Positions 11,242-22,831 of a stretch of DNA of 64,000 bases are shown here, piece after piece (position 1 is the first letter of the stretch; each line of letters begins with the position of its first letter). The notes beneath the pieces are model-generated. The model saw only the letters and a list, made by a program, of their open reading frames with translations, had not been told where the DNA came from and ran no database searches. The DNA is taken from the NCBI GenBank assembly GCA_964019695.1, contig OZ026531.1:3605701-3669700 (forward strand), read 5' to 3'. This DNA comes from Loripinus fragilis. Its lineage: Eukaryota; Mollusca; Bivalvia; Lucinida; Lucinidae. The translations under genes were made by a program, and so were the position numbers.

Positions 11242-11728
11242 ACAGGGTTCTCACACACCTGGAAAAATTTGACCTTGGTCCTGGAAAACTCCTGGAATTC
11301 AGAAAAAGTGCCTTTTGTCATGGAATTGTCCTGGAATTTTGTAAAATCATCCTTGAAAATATGAATCAGTCTTTGAAAAAATATAAAAATACAACTAGTC
11401 CTTTCAGATTTATGGGATGCGCAAAAAACTGTGTGAAAATCGCAAAAAACTGAATGAAAATCGCTAGATACACGTCAAAGAGCGAGGTGCAACTCGTATT
11501 ATATTCTATTCAATTTGTAGGGTAGTCCCGGTTTTTATCACCAGTGTCAGAATCAAAGAAATCGAGTGTGCCTTTTCATTTCGCAGTTTCTGGCTGGAAT
11601 AAGTGCACTTTTAAACGTTGTGTTATACAAAATTGGGAAGAAATTGGGTCCTTGAAAAATGAAAAAATCCTGTAATAGTCCTGGAAAAGTTCTGGACTTC
11701 TGTTTTCTCATTTCCATACGAACCCTGT
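11242..11728. mobile_element. Dispersed element with short inverted ends and CTGGAA motifs
   Basis: The ends are ACAGGGTTC (11242) and GAACCCTGT (11728). The body repeats CCTGGAA, CCTGGAAAA and CCTTGAAAA many times on one strand. I recall similar sequence as a common repeat in aquatic animals, but cannot check it here. Confidence 0.4.
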
Positions 11729-12229
11729 CTTAACTTGCTGTCGGTGAGTTGTCTTGTCGTTGAACTGTTTTGTTCCCATAACCACGACCGTTATGCTAAC
11801 AGTATGTTATATAAAAAGACAAACCAGGTACATAGACTGGTTCTCTCCCTTTAATAGCTTGTCAGCATATTAAGACAGGTAACTACTAAACGCCATTGCG
11901 TCTATTTATAGCATATACACTGACGTAGTAATGGAAAAATACGTAGTATTGGAAAAAACCTGGGACGTCTTGAGTCCATCTGCGGTATTGAATAAAAAGC
12001 GCATTTGCGATTTTTAAACAACTGCTCCCAGCTAGCATCCCATCACGAGCCACTATCGACCCGCCGACGAACCGTCACCTGCGGATGGCGGTTCGTTGGC
12101 GGGCCGAAAGTGGCCCAATTGTACGTGCGGATTGGATTTTTTTATAAAGTTTATTTTGTTCTATTATCAGGAATATGGCAACTGAAAAATTACAAGTTCT
12201 ATAGGTTCCTATAGAAATAAGCATCCCCA

Positions 12230-13340
12230 ACCCAACACTGGATGCGTGGATCCAGAGGGGGTTAGGTGGTCCGCACCCTACCCCCCCCCCATCCCCCTAA
12301 AAAATCACATGTTCTATGGGTTTCTATAGAAATAAGCATTCCCCGCCACCCGAAAATAAACAAAAATACAGTTATCCCGCATCTAGTCAGACGCAACGCG
12401 GCCCGGTACAACTATTTTCTGGAATTTCAAATGTTCACAGGGGAAACACTTATGAGACTTTCAGATTGCACCTACAAAACTCAATCCGTGACGGGGAAGT
12501 GGGCAATTACTTATTTCTAACCGATGTGCGGATCCAGAGGGGGATAGGTGGTCCGGACACCCCCCCCCCCAAAAAAAAAAAAATAAATAAATAAATAAAA
12601 ATAAATAATAACCACAAGTTTTTTAAGTTTCGTTGGAAATAAGCATTTGCACCCCCCCCCCCCATCCCCGAAAAAAAACACACATGTTACCGACTGCGCC
12701 GGCCGGTAAACCTTCTGAGACTTTCAGAAAACTCAATCCGTGACAGGGAAGTGGGCAATTACTTATTTCTTACCCATGCGCGAATCCAGAGAGGGATAGG
12801 TGGTCCGGAACCCCCCCCCCCCCCCCCCCCCCCGAAAAATCACAAGTTATATAGGTTTCTATAGAAATAAGGATTTGTACCCCCCCCCAACCCCCCCCCC
12901 CCCAAAAAAAAAAAAAAATAATAAAAAGTTGCACCCCCCTCCCCCCCCCCCCCCCCCCGATAAATGTTTCGACCCTTTTGAACCGTAAAAAAATATAATA
13001 TAGTTGCAAAAAAACCAACAATAAACACCCTTATCAGAGTTTTTTTTCTGTTATTTGAGTCTGGACGCCCCCGGCCCCTGTTTCTATCTGCGAGGAGAGG
13101 GTGGAGGGGGGGGGGGGTACTATAATATTTTCATTCATACGTAGGCTCGCACCATTTTGGGGTTCAAAATTTTGAATTTCAATACCTTTGAGGGTTTTCA
13201 GAAAAATGAAGATTTTTTGGGGTATGAAGATTTTGTGGATATCTTTTGGGGTCATCACAAAATACCAAAAAGTTAACCCCAAAAATGGTCCGGGCCTACG
13301 TATGTTTGAAAATATCAGAGTACCCCCCCCCCCCCCCCCC
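12230..13340. repeat. Tandem-like units around a GGATCCAGAGGGGG motif with long poly-C tracts
   Basis: Three related units start near 12249, 12530 and 12782. Each contains a version of GGATCCAGAGGGGG-(T/A)TAGGTGGTCCG followed by a poly-C run, and two share GGGCAATTACTTATTTCT upstream. The proline-rich or glycine-rich open frames here come from the homopolymers. Confidence 0.6.
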
Positions 13341-13659
13341 CTTTCTCACCCAGGTGCGAGTATGCTTGGAATTCGTGAACAATATCAGCGGACGTCATAT
13401 TTTGTGTTTGGGGTCACTACACAGATAGCAAAGATACGTTGGGCCCACGTTGGTAGTTGGTGGAAATGTGGGCGTCGCCGCATACCAACCTTGTACCAAC
13501 ATCGAACCGACGCAACAATGTCGACCATTCTCTCATTATTAAACACCACTATATTATTACAAAATCCTCTGTGCCTGTATTCTGAATAATGTGTTTGGTG
13601 TTAAAAGAAGTTTATGTTTCCGGAGCACATGACATTGGGCCAGCATTGCGAAGGAGATT

Positions 13660-13836
13660 TGTTTGATTTGATTCTTACGTCCCATCAACAATCTTTCAGT
13701 TATGTAGGGACGGGTCTTCCTGGGTTGAACCGGTACTAAGCTATAATTAATGTGTCTTGCTCAAGGACACAACGCAGTGACGCCTGCGAGGCTCGAACCC
13801 GCGGCCCCTCTGTCTCATGTTCATTAAATAAGCCAG
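13660..13836 (-). mobile_element. tRNA-derived SINE copy, minus orientation
   Basis: The reverse complement carries a pol III B-box-like GGTTCGAGCC (about 13791-13800), then a TGTCCTTGAGCAAGACAC segment, and ends in an AAAC-rich tail. It matches the 151-bp insertions at 42287, 51753 and 53584 but extends further at the tRNA-like end. Those copies are therefore 5'-truncated. Confidence 0.65.
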
Positions 13837-13849
13837 GTTACGAGGAAAA

Positions 13850-14640
13850 CTATCCATGCGCGGATCCAGAGGGGGCCGGGGCTCCGGGCCCAGCAAAATC
13901 ACAAAGCTATAGGATTTATTTAGCAATACTCGTCTGGATCCACTTGAAAATCTCAAAGGCAAGCCAGAATTCAATGTTGGGCCATTAATTCGGCCGCTAG
14001 CGAAACGCCATTGAAATTGGCCGATGATGATACACCTTGAAAGGTATTTGGATTCTCACCATAAAAAAGTTGTTAAAGATAAATTGGACTCCCTCTTACA
14101 ACACTTTCTGGGTCCGTGCATGCCTGTGTCGGGGATTTCCGATCGGATGGGGGTTACTCTGATATTTCGTAGCCTATGTGGACTGGGACCTTTTTTAAGG
14201 AGGGGGTCTAACTTTTAATTTCAATAATTTTAGGGGGTTCAGATTGAATAAATATTTTATGGGATCTATGATAAAATTGTGGATATTTTAGGGGAGGGGG
14301 CGGGATGGTCATCATCCACAGTTAGGGAGCGTGGCGAAAAAGGAACGCAAGTGCGCGACCCCCGTAATATGACTTTAAAGCATGTATAATATCATGCGCG
14401 GATCCAGGAATTTTTGACAGGGGGGGGGGGGGTCCAGATTGAGACGTTTTTTAGTCCTCAGCTTATTTTACAGAGGGGGGGGGGGCAATGGTTTTATTGC
14501 AGAGAAAACTATACTTTCCCAAGGATCCAGAGGGGGTCCAACATTTTCAGGGGAGGTCCATCCAAGGGGGGATCCAAATGCTAATTGCTATCACAATAAC
14601 TTGTGATTTTAGGAAGGGGGGGGGGCTCCGGGGATCCATA
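13850..14640. repeat. Further fragments of the GGATCCAGAGGGG family with poly-G tracts
   Basis: Related motifs occur near 13861, 14400 and 14523, with homopolymer G runs. No gene recognised. Confidence 0.45.
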
Positions 14641-15015
14641 GGTTTTAGTTACGCGGTGTGCATTCTTCTAAGATCATTTTAAAGCTGTTTAAAAAAGAAA
14701 AACGGGGGTCACTTAAAACCTGGAAACACATCCTACCAGTAACAAAATCCACTTTAAGGCCAATTTCCTCGGGTGTGGTACTTTCAGGGGTGGCACTCTC
14801 TTTAAACAATTGTGTTTTGCGTTGTGTTTTGCGTGTCTTTGTTGGTGTTTTTGAGAAGTTAATTCTCTTTTGTGGTCCAGAGAGAGGAGAGGAGCGCATC
14901 ATTCTTTTAGTATTAGCATGCATCACTATCCTTGCATTTCGTTGGCACCCCTCATAAAAAAAGTCTACATCTTTAATCGAGGTTCTGTAATTTCGAGTAA
15001 CAGTTTCTACACATA

Positions 15016-15245
15016 AGGCCTAAATGAAATATATGTGTGGTTCCTGTTTCATGCCAAGAAAATTCAGGGTAGGTAGGTAGGTAAATTATTAAATTTTGTT
15101 ATAACATTTAACAAAGAAAATAGTGACAGAAATTGAAAAAGTGCCCATTTTTCTCCAAAGACCATTTTATTGTTTAGGGTATATAGGGTTAAAAAAATTA
15201 GGGTAGGTAGGCAACAGGAACCACACATATATTTCATTTAAGCCT
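15016..15245. mobile_element. MITE-like element with TIRs of about 40 bp
   Basis: The left arm, AGGCCTAAATGAAATATATG and onward through GTGTGGTTCCTG, is mirrored at the right end (15198-15245). Just inside both ends lies a short GGTAGGTAGG tract, the same tetranucleotide that dominates the large array further right. Confidence 0.75.
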
Positions 15246-15449
15246 AACGCCACTCTCTACATTAATGCCCCCATATTTCGCGAGCAATGCTTTGGCGTTG
15301 ATGTCTGATCTTTTTGTGGATTCGATCCTTCGGACCTCTTGTGCGCTCTTTCCACAGACCATGCAGACACGCTCTGCAAGGTGCAGATTTTTGTTTTACG
15401 GGAGTTCTATACATTTCTATCCCATGCTGTAGCCACGATGATCCACGGA

Positions 15450-15575
15450 TGTATTAGTTTGTCTTCCTGGTGTCTCTTGATGGTTGTGTGTCTCTTCCTT
15501 GCAGTGCCATGGGGTTGTCTGCTGTTTGTGATTGTGGTATTTCCTGATCATGCTCACATACTATTTTTAGGTAGT
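15450..15575 (+). repeat. Copy of a dispersed repeat also present in the TSP1-unit introns
   Basis: The stretch through TCTTCCTTGCAGTGCCATGG and GTGATTGTGGTATTTCCTGA resembles the reverse complement of about 39174-39255 and its paralogues. It also resembles 59755-59830 on the + strand. Confidence 0.5.
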
Positions 15576-15842
15576 GAATACCCTTTAAACCTTCTTTACA
15601 TGAACCACAAGACTGGTGACCTTGAAACATGGTTTGCATCATTGGATAGTAAGTGAGTATGAGCTGGCCCACCCAGTCCACTTTCTGTGCCTTTTATATA
15701 GTAAAAAATTTAATTGAATTTGGTTCACACTGGATTCATATAATACCTGGCCTATTTATGAACTTTTTCAACACCGACGCTCTTTCTGGAGCATGCGCAG
15801 GTTCTCTACTTGAAAAAATACCATATGCGGAAGAAAAAAAAT

Positions 15843-15914
15843 CAGGTGTGTGGGATTCGATCTGTTAACCCTTACCTCGTTAAGCTAAAGCGCTACCACT
15901 TGCGCTATTTGGAC
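15843..15914 (-). tRNA. tRNA-like sequence (probable pseudogene or SINE head), Val(AAC)-like
   Basis: On the minus strand the D arm GCGCAAGTGGTAGCGC folds perfectly. The next arm gives a seven-base loop TTAACGA with anticodon AAC. A T-loop-like ATCGAAT follows, but its stem and the acceptor stem do not pair well. It is therefore probably not a working tRNA. Confidence 0.4.
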
Positions 15915-16295
15915 AGGTATCGTCACTTGATTACATCAAGATCTAAGTACATTGAAAAAATTATTAAAATCGAAATTACCAATAATAGCAATATTTGAAA
16001 GGCTTCGTATCGAAAAGAAAGTGCAGCAAATCTTCTCAGTTTTCAGTACATGTTCATTTCTCATTTTGATGTGCGAAATGGACCCAGGATGTAAACAGAT
16101 GCTCTTTCTGGAGCATGCGCAGTCGGATGAGTGGGATTCTCTACTGGTAAAAAATTACTAGTTACCAAACGTAATATGCGTAGCGGAAGTGGAGCTTTAT
16201 CAACGTGGGGAACCAATCTACCAGGTACACTCAGAGGGCACAAATGCTTGCGGCGTGAGCACCGCAAGCAAAAAAGAAAATCCAGCATCAATACG

Positions 16296-16960
16296 CCGGT
16301 GACTCACGATGCTCCTACCGTGTCTGCACGATTCATCTACGGATCCACTACGACTCATGACGGCAGCGCTACGATTCACCACGGTAGAGCTACGAATGCT
16401 CACGAATGCTCAATATGCCTCCACGATTCGATACGCTGCTAGTAAGATTCAAGCCGGTAGCGCTACGGTAGCGTCACGACCTCTTACGAATGTACACGAT
16501 TTAGTGGTTGTCATGTGACAGTTTCCCAAGTTATGACACCAAATATCATTATCTTTTCAACCTTTGACGAAGCCAGTCATGCCATCAAAAAGAAAAGCTG
16601 CGGCAAAATTAAAAAGTCACCAGACCCACCAGCTAGGCTCAGTCCTGTCCCAAGTCCAGTGCCATGTCCAGTTGTATCAGCTGACGTCCAGTCCAAGGTG
16701 CAAATTATCACTTTGAAGTCTCTGGACATAATTCATGATGCGCTTCACTCAAATGCACTTTTGAAAATGATTTTCAGCAATGACACCTCTGTATTTATAC
16801 CAAAATCCTGTGCCAGTGATAACCGGATTCGCCACGAACACCCACGAATGACCACGAATATTACCACGGTGCCACTAGGAATGATCCCAATCCCACTACG
16901 GTAGAGCTACGATTTAGGCAACGCCCACAATCCAACACGATTCACCCCGACGTGTTTAAA
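16296..16960. repeat. Degenerate short-period repeats around CTACGATTCACCACG
   Basis: Many loosely spaced motifs of the type CACGA(T/A)TC, CTACGA and CACGGTA occur at 16296-16510 and 16820-16950. Similar motifs reappear at 18705-18890. They flank the inverted repeat at 16971-18704, so they may be the outer part of one composite element. The 129-codon open frame (16515-16904) shows no domain. Confidence 0.5.
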
Positions 16961-16970
16961 CGGTTTAAAC

Positions 16971-18704
16971 TCACGGGTGGTAAACCTAGGAACTACAACG
17001 AAATTGTGTAAACGTAATTTTGTTCCCAAGCCACATCCGGGACACGTCGTGGTAGTTTCCAGGGCGAAAATTGGATAAAGAAAGGTTGGTGTCACTTTCA
17101 TTTTTGTTTTATTTTACAACTAAGAACAAACAATGGTGAAATCCAACAATGTGGTTCCGTGTAAATATGTTTCAGTGTCCCCTCTAGCCCAAAATTTTGT
17201 TTGAAACGTTATTTTCTTTCTTTAGATTCGTGTTTCCCCACTGAGCATCGGACCAACTTTCTCCAAAGTTTGAAGGATTTTAGCCCGTATCTGTCAAATT
17301 TAATGGAATTTGATATTATTTGACGATGGAAATGATAAAAAGATCGTGAATAAACATTCCTCTACAGGAAAAAAATCTGAGCATTTACTCGTAAACGATT
17401 CATTCCCGTTCGTCCTGTGTGGTAGTTTCCAGCTCATCGTGGTAGTTAAAATGCTATCGTGGTAGTTTCCAAGACTTTGTAGGATACGTTTCTGAAGTGT
17501 TACAAAACATTATAGTGGTTGTTTGATTCGCATGATCCCTCGAACTCGTCAATTACTTACCAAGGTAAACAATTAAATCACATTTCAACACCATGAAGAA
17601 GATTAGCTGAGGACTCAAGAGATTCAATGTGATGCTTGACAGGTAAAGATCATGCCCTGGACTGCCAAACAACACCTCTATAAATCTTAAGCAAAAGAAG
17701 GTCATCAGTTGAGCCGTGGTGGACCAAGCAATAGACGAAAAAATGATATAAAAATGCGTCACTCGCTACGTTGTTCCATGTTCAGTCATCTTTAAGATAA
17801 AATCACAGGCTAAGACTACTGGCCCAAAGTAGCGTTTGTATTTGCGCTTAAGAAAAAGGGGAAATATCATTGGGTTGGGACACTTTTTATATACATGTGA
17901 GTGCGACGATGAACGGGCATGTTATTTGATAATTCAAAAGTATGTTTATTCAAAACAAAATACATGTATGTGAATATCCCTTCTTTTCATTCTTCTCAAC
18001 ATTTCAATAGCCCGCTAAAATTAAAATTCAGGCAGTCGATATTTGTTATCTGACAAAGGATTGTTTGAAAAGTTCTTCGTATGAATAAGAGGGGTATTCA
18101 AGGTTCGGCCCGCATACTCTGTCTTTATACACATGAAGTAGCCCCTGAATAGTGAACATCTGCTGATGCGAACTACTACTAAATTCCTACAAAGTCTTGG
18201 AAACTACCACGATAGCGTTTTAACTACCACGATGAGCTGGAAACTACCACACAGGACGAACGGGGAATGAATCGTTTACGAGTAAATGCTCAGAGTTTTT
18301 TCCTGTAGAGGAATGTTTATTCACGATCTTTTTATCATTTCCATCGTCAAATGATATCAAATTCCATTTAATTTGACAGATATAGGCTAGAATCCTTCGA
18401 ATTTTGGGGAAGTTGGTCCGATGCTCAGTGGGGAAACACGAATCTAAAGAAAGAAAATAACGATTCAAACAAAATTTTGGGCTAGAGGGGACGCTGAGAA
18501 ATATTTACACGGAACCACATTGTCGGATTTCACCATTGTTCGTTCTTAGTTGTAAAATAAAACAAAAATGAAAGTGACACCAACCTTTCTTTATCCAATT
18601 TTCGCCCTGGAAACTACCACGACGTGTCCCGGATGTGGCTTGGGAACAAAATTACGTTAACACAATTTCGTGGTAGTTCCTAGGTTTACATGTACCACCC
18701 GTGA
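16971..18704. mobile_element. Long inverted-repeat (fold-back) element, arms of about 515 bp, 700-bp spacer
   Basis: The left arm 16971-17484 and right arm 18185-18704 are near-identical reverse complements differing by scattered substitutions and a few small indels. Both outer ends carry TCACGGGTGG. Each arm repeats GTGGTAGTTTCC-type motifs, clustered at the inner end. The spacer (17485-18184) has no recognisable transposase. Transcribed as part of the intron, it would fold into a hairpin of about 500 bp. Confidence 0.85.
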
Positions 18705-18890
18705 AACTTGTCGTAGCCTTGTCTTGGACGTTCCCGAATCACCAGGATTCTTCACAAATCATCAGGGTACTAACAGGATTCGCGCCGATGTCTCTACGGT
18801 GCTGCTACGACTCATGCCGATGCATCACGACTTGATAAATAGGGGTGAATCGTAAAAACCGTGAATGTGTAACTGGGGCTTAAGTTTTAG
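18705..18890. repeat. Right flank of the fold-back element with CACGA/ATTC motifs
   Basis: Carries CAGGATTC, CTACGACTC and CATCACGAC motifs and ends GTGTAACTGGGGCTTAAG, which mirrors the start of the 9110-9235 fragment. Confidence 0.35.
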
Positions 18891-19009
18891 AAATTGAGCT
18901 TTTTCTGCTATCCTTTAGTCGCTGCTCAAAGAAGGTCCCCCTTACTCTGGCTGCTTTGGAAAGGCTGCATTATTTTATTGTGACACTCCTTGGGCCTCCC
19001 ATATTAAGC

Positions 19010-19320
19010 CCCGGTCTCACAAAGCTTGCGACTGCGGGGTGATCTCATGGCGACTGACTTTGATTGCGACCTCTGCAACCATTGCAACTGTTTTTTGATT
19101 TGTGGAATTGCCGATCAGTCGCTGCACGTTCGGCGATCGTTAGACACGTAGTCGGCGATCGATGGGCGATCGGTCGGCGACTAGTTCAGTGTAATTGGCG
19201 ACCGTCAGCAACCAATCGGCGACTGGATGGAGACTGTTTTATCATCATTTTTAAAAAAAATATGTTTGTAAAGAATAAACCCATTCCTGTGCAAGTTGTC
19301 AGCATGATATAACATTTAAG
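19010..19320. repeat. Partial copy of the GGCGATCGG-rich element
   Basis: Shares CCCGGTCTCACAAAGCTTGC-type openings and GGCGATCGG/TCGGCGACT runs with the adjacent palindrome. It also contains a segment like the 20280-20370 part (CATCATTTTTAAA, then GTGCAA-TTG-CA-CATGATA). Confidence 0.55.
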
Positions 19321-19379
19321 CCCAGGCCCCACAGAACTTGCAACCGCGCCATGATCTCTCGTTGATCGATTTTGTTTGC

Positions 19380-20975
19380 AAATTAATCCCCGGTCCAACA
19401 AAGCTTGCGACTTCGCTGCGACTAAAACAATTGACAATCGCAGAGAGGTTGCTGAGGTCGCAACAAGGTTTTACAAAGGCCGCAACAAGGTTGCAGCACG
19501 GCAAGGTCAGCGATCGGTAGCCATACAAAATCAGTCGCGGCCAGTTCTTTTGAGCATGCACAAAAGACTAGCCACGACTGATTGCGATCGCCGACTTTGC
19601 AAAGGTTTTCTAGAAGTCGGTGATCGGTCGCCGATCGATTGCCGATCGATCGCCGATCTTTGCAAAGGTTTTCTAGAAGTCAACGATCGGTCGCCGATCG
19701 ATTGCCGATCGATCGCCGATCTTTCGCCGAAAGATTTCATTAATACTTTGGCTGTGAAATCACAGCAATGAGTCTGCGACTTATCCGCGACTGACTGGCA
19801 ACTGATCGCACTGGTCGCCAACAGGTTGCTGTGCCAGCTTCAGCATGAAGCTATCTTGCCATCCTGACATCATTTTATCACAATCAGTGATAGTGTGTGC
19901 ATCATGGGGCATAGAGGTGGTCAAAAATAGACAGCAGTACCAAATAAGACGGTAAAAAATTACTACCGAAATTCAGACTCCTGAGTCTGATGATGATCTC
20001 GGCTGTCCTAGAGACAAATTGAGCTGGATATATCAAATGCTGAAAAATATAAGCTGAGAGCTAGTAGGTCCCAGTGCAACTTGCACAGAAATTGTTTTAT
20101 TCTTTCCAAACACATTATTTAAAAAATGATGATAGAACAGTCCATCCAAGTCGCCGACCAGTCTCCGATCAGTCGCCGATTGGTTGCTGTCGGTCGCCGA
20201 TTACTCTGAACTAGTCGCCGACTTGTCGCCAACCGATTGCCGACTAAATGACAAACGTGTGGCGATTGGCCGGCGACTGATCGGACACTGTTAGAGACTG
20301 TTCTACCATCATTTTTAAATTAAAAATATTGGAAAAATAAAAACATTTCCGTGCAATTTGCCATCATGATAACAGAAACAATGCAGCTGCTTCGCTAGCA
20401 AGAAAACAAAACGCTGTTGTTATGTTTATGATGGTTCTGCTGGAACCTACTAGCTCTGAGCTTACACTTTCAGCACTTCCGGCTCAATTCATCTCTTGGA
20501 CAGCTGAGATTCATCATCAGAATGAGGAGTCTGCTTTGGTGCTACTGTCAATTTTTGACAATATCTTTGCCCCATGATGCAAATACTTTCAACGTTTGTG
20601 GTTAAACGATGTAAGGAATGGCAAGATATCTTTTGTTGAAGCTAGCACTGCTCCCCTGTCGGCGACCAGTCACCGATTGGTCGCAGACTAGTTGCTGAAG
20701 ATTTCTGAGTCAAAGATTTTATGAAATCGGTCGGCGGCTGATCGGCGACTTCTAGAAAACCTTTGCCAATAGTCGGCGATCAAAATCAGTCTCGGCTAGT
20801 CTTTTGTGCATGCTCAAAAGACTGTCGGCGACTGATTTTGATCGGCGACCGATCGGCGATCGAAATCAGTGCATGCTCAAAAGACTGGCGGCGACTGTTT
20901 TTCATCGGCGACCTTGCTGCGACTTTGTTGGATCTTGTTGCGACCTTTGTAAAACCTTGTCGCGACCTGTATCAA
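19380..20975. mobile_element. Large diverged palindrome rich in CGATCGCCGATC motifs
   Basis: The sequence folds on itself around about 20220. Mirrored pairs include AACAAGGTTTTACAAAGG (19472) with CCTTTGTAAAACCTTG (20943), and AAAGGTTTTCTAGAAGTC (19602) with GACTTCTAGAAAACCTTT (20748). GAGCTAGTAGGTCCCAG (20057) pairs with a TGGAACCTACTAGCTC segment (20442). Arms are about 750-840 bp and more diverged than those of the 16971 element. No coding capacity. Confidence 0.75.
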
Positions 20976-21124
20976 ATTATTTGACTGAAAGTACGATTGA
21001 CCCAAACAGCGCAAATTGGCAGTGAACAACTGACTGCTACTGACTGCTGGTCAGACTGCGCGGATCTGCGTTAGATTTGTATTTTTATTGAACCTTTCAT
21101 ACCATTGCACTGTTTGGGTCTATT

Positions 21125-21842
21125 TCAGGACACATGCTACTAAATACTTCCCATGTTGAAATTTGTTCAATTCTTTGCATACAGTTTGTTTTATGCATGT
21201 ACTATCCATTTATGAAATAAAAAGGATATTTCACCGTGCTTACATGTAGTTTTTCAAAATCTCATATGGAATTTTTTAACAGTTCTAAACAGATAAAAGA
21301 ATAACACTAGTCCTAAGTATAAAGCTAAAAGAGTTGTCATCTTTAGACAGCTTCTTTCTTTTAACTTAAATTGTTGGTCATGACTTCAAACCTTCTAGAA
21401 AATATGCAAGTTTATTTGTTAAGCCAAACTGTGACAAGATACTGCACGATATATTCAGGCAATTCGTCGAAAATTGGAACTTGTCAGGACACATGCTACT
21501 AAATACTTCCCATGTTGAAATTTGTTCAATTCTTTGCATACAGTTTGTTTTATGCATGTACTATCCATTTATGAAATAAAAAGGATATTTCACCGTGCTT
21601 ACATGTAGTTTTTCAAAATCTCATATGGAATTTTTTAACAGTTCTAAACAGATAAAAGAATAACACTAGTCCTAAGTATAAAGCTAAAAGAGTTGTAATC
21701 TTTAGACAGCTTCTTTCTTTTAACTTAAATTGTTGGTCATGACTTCAAACCTTCTAGAAAATTTGCAAGTTTATTTTTTAAGCCAAACTGTGACAAGATA
21801 CTGCACGATATATTCAGGCAATTCGTCGAAAATTGGAACTTG
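21125..21842. repeat. Tandem duplication, two copies of 359 bp
   Basis: Copy 1 (21125-21483) and copy 2 (21484-21842) both begin TCAGGACACATGCTACTAAA. I see only a few substitutions between them, so the duplication is recent. Confidence 0.95.
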
Positions 21843-22131
21843 TTTTTAGAATGAATTATATATAAAGACATCTGAAAATGAAAATATCAATAATTTATTT
21901 TTATTTCATAGGCTATTATAATACCTTTTAGAAAAAATAATAAAGAATTAGGGTCACAGAACTAATTATCTTTCTGGAGGACCAAATCTAACCCCACCCC
22001 CATAGATTTCATGCATTGTTCTATATAACAAGTTAATGGTTGACAGTTTCGGTCATTTAAATGATGCCCTTTTCTATGAAGTAATTCAGCATTAAAATGC
22101 TAAAAAGGGAAGAAAAAACACTGAAAATACA

Positions 22132-22203
22132 TGCCCACCCTGGGAATCGACCCGGGGCCTCTGGTTTTGTAGGCCGATACGCTAACCACTAGGCCACGAG
22201 ACA
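22132..22203 (-). tRNA. tRNA-like sequence (pseudogene or SINE head)
   Basis: The minus strand carries an A-box-like TGGCCTAGTGGTTAGCG and a T arm CCGGG-TCGATTC-CCAGG with one mismatch. The acceptor stem pairs at about five of seven positions. The anticodon arm is not well formed, and a T6 run lies downstream. It resembles a decayed tRNA more than a working gene. Confidence 0.45.
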
Positions 22204-22474
22204 ATCCGAGTTTCGGATTTGTAAGGCGGGTTAAAGCTTGAAAATTGTTTACATCGTTTGTTTTTACCTTTTATATGTATCTGTATTTGGTGCTGAGACG
22301 ATCAAGTCTGATGAAAGGTCAAATAGATGTTTCGGACACATTTTAGTTATTTTTTATTGTCACAATAATGTCGGAACATCGATCTGAAATAAGAGTTTTT
22401 GAAATCTGTATTGATCCGAATTCATTTAAGCCCTCCAGTAAAATATTTTACTAACCGTTCCAAGGCGGTACTTC

Positions 22475-22706
22475 TTTTGTGGATCTTTTATGTTTTTGTT
22501 CTGTCTTGTGTTTGCTATGTCTTTGTGCGCGTCTGTTTAATTGTGCTTTGTGGTCACCTGCTGGGAAAGGGCTGACCTCTTGGCTCTCGTTTGTGGTGTC
22601 TAACTGTGAGTTTGTCACTTTCCCATTGGTATCCTTGGTCAGGTGTGGTACTTGATTGTATCGATTCCTGATCTTTGCACCCTTACTTACTTTCATAATT
22701 GATCGA
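22475..22706 (+). mobile_element. SINE-like dispersed element (same family as 6432-6618)
   Basis: Aligns with the reverse complement of 6432-6618 from a TGTGTTTGCTATG segment through the core at 22640-22700. Its antisense strand is open for 126 codons (22451-22831), but the frame is explained by the repeat. The core may be a conserved central domain like those known in some metazoan SINEs (inference). Confidence 0.6.
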
Positions 22707-22831
22707 AAGACCCAGACCAACTTTCCCTGTTGCCCGACGCAGGAAATATGCGTATAGAAATTAACCGCATATGTCTTTAATGAGCTTCGTAGCAGGCAAA
22801 TCTCTATCATCCGGGTATCACCCGGGTACAT

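Noticed and set aside
12266..13589. Proline-rich or glycine-rich ORFs
   Set aside because: Produced by poly-C and poly-G runs within a repeat family.
16515..16904. 129-codon + strand ORF
   Set aside because: No recognisable domain, and it lies within degenerate repeats flanking a fold-back element.
22132..22203. Functional tRNA gene
   Set aside because: The anticodon arm is poorly formed and the acceptor stem is mismatched. Kept only as a tRNA-like sequence.
22451..22831. 126-codon minus-strand ORF
   Set aside because: Falls on a SINE-like repeat with a second copy at 6432-6618 in which the frame is not kept.
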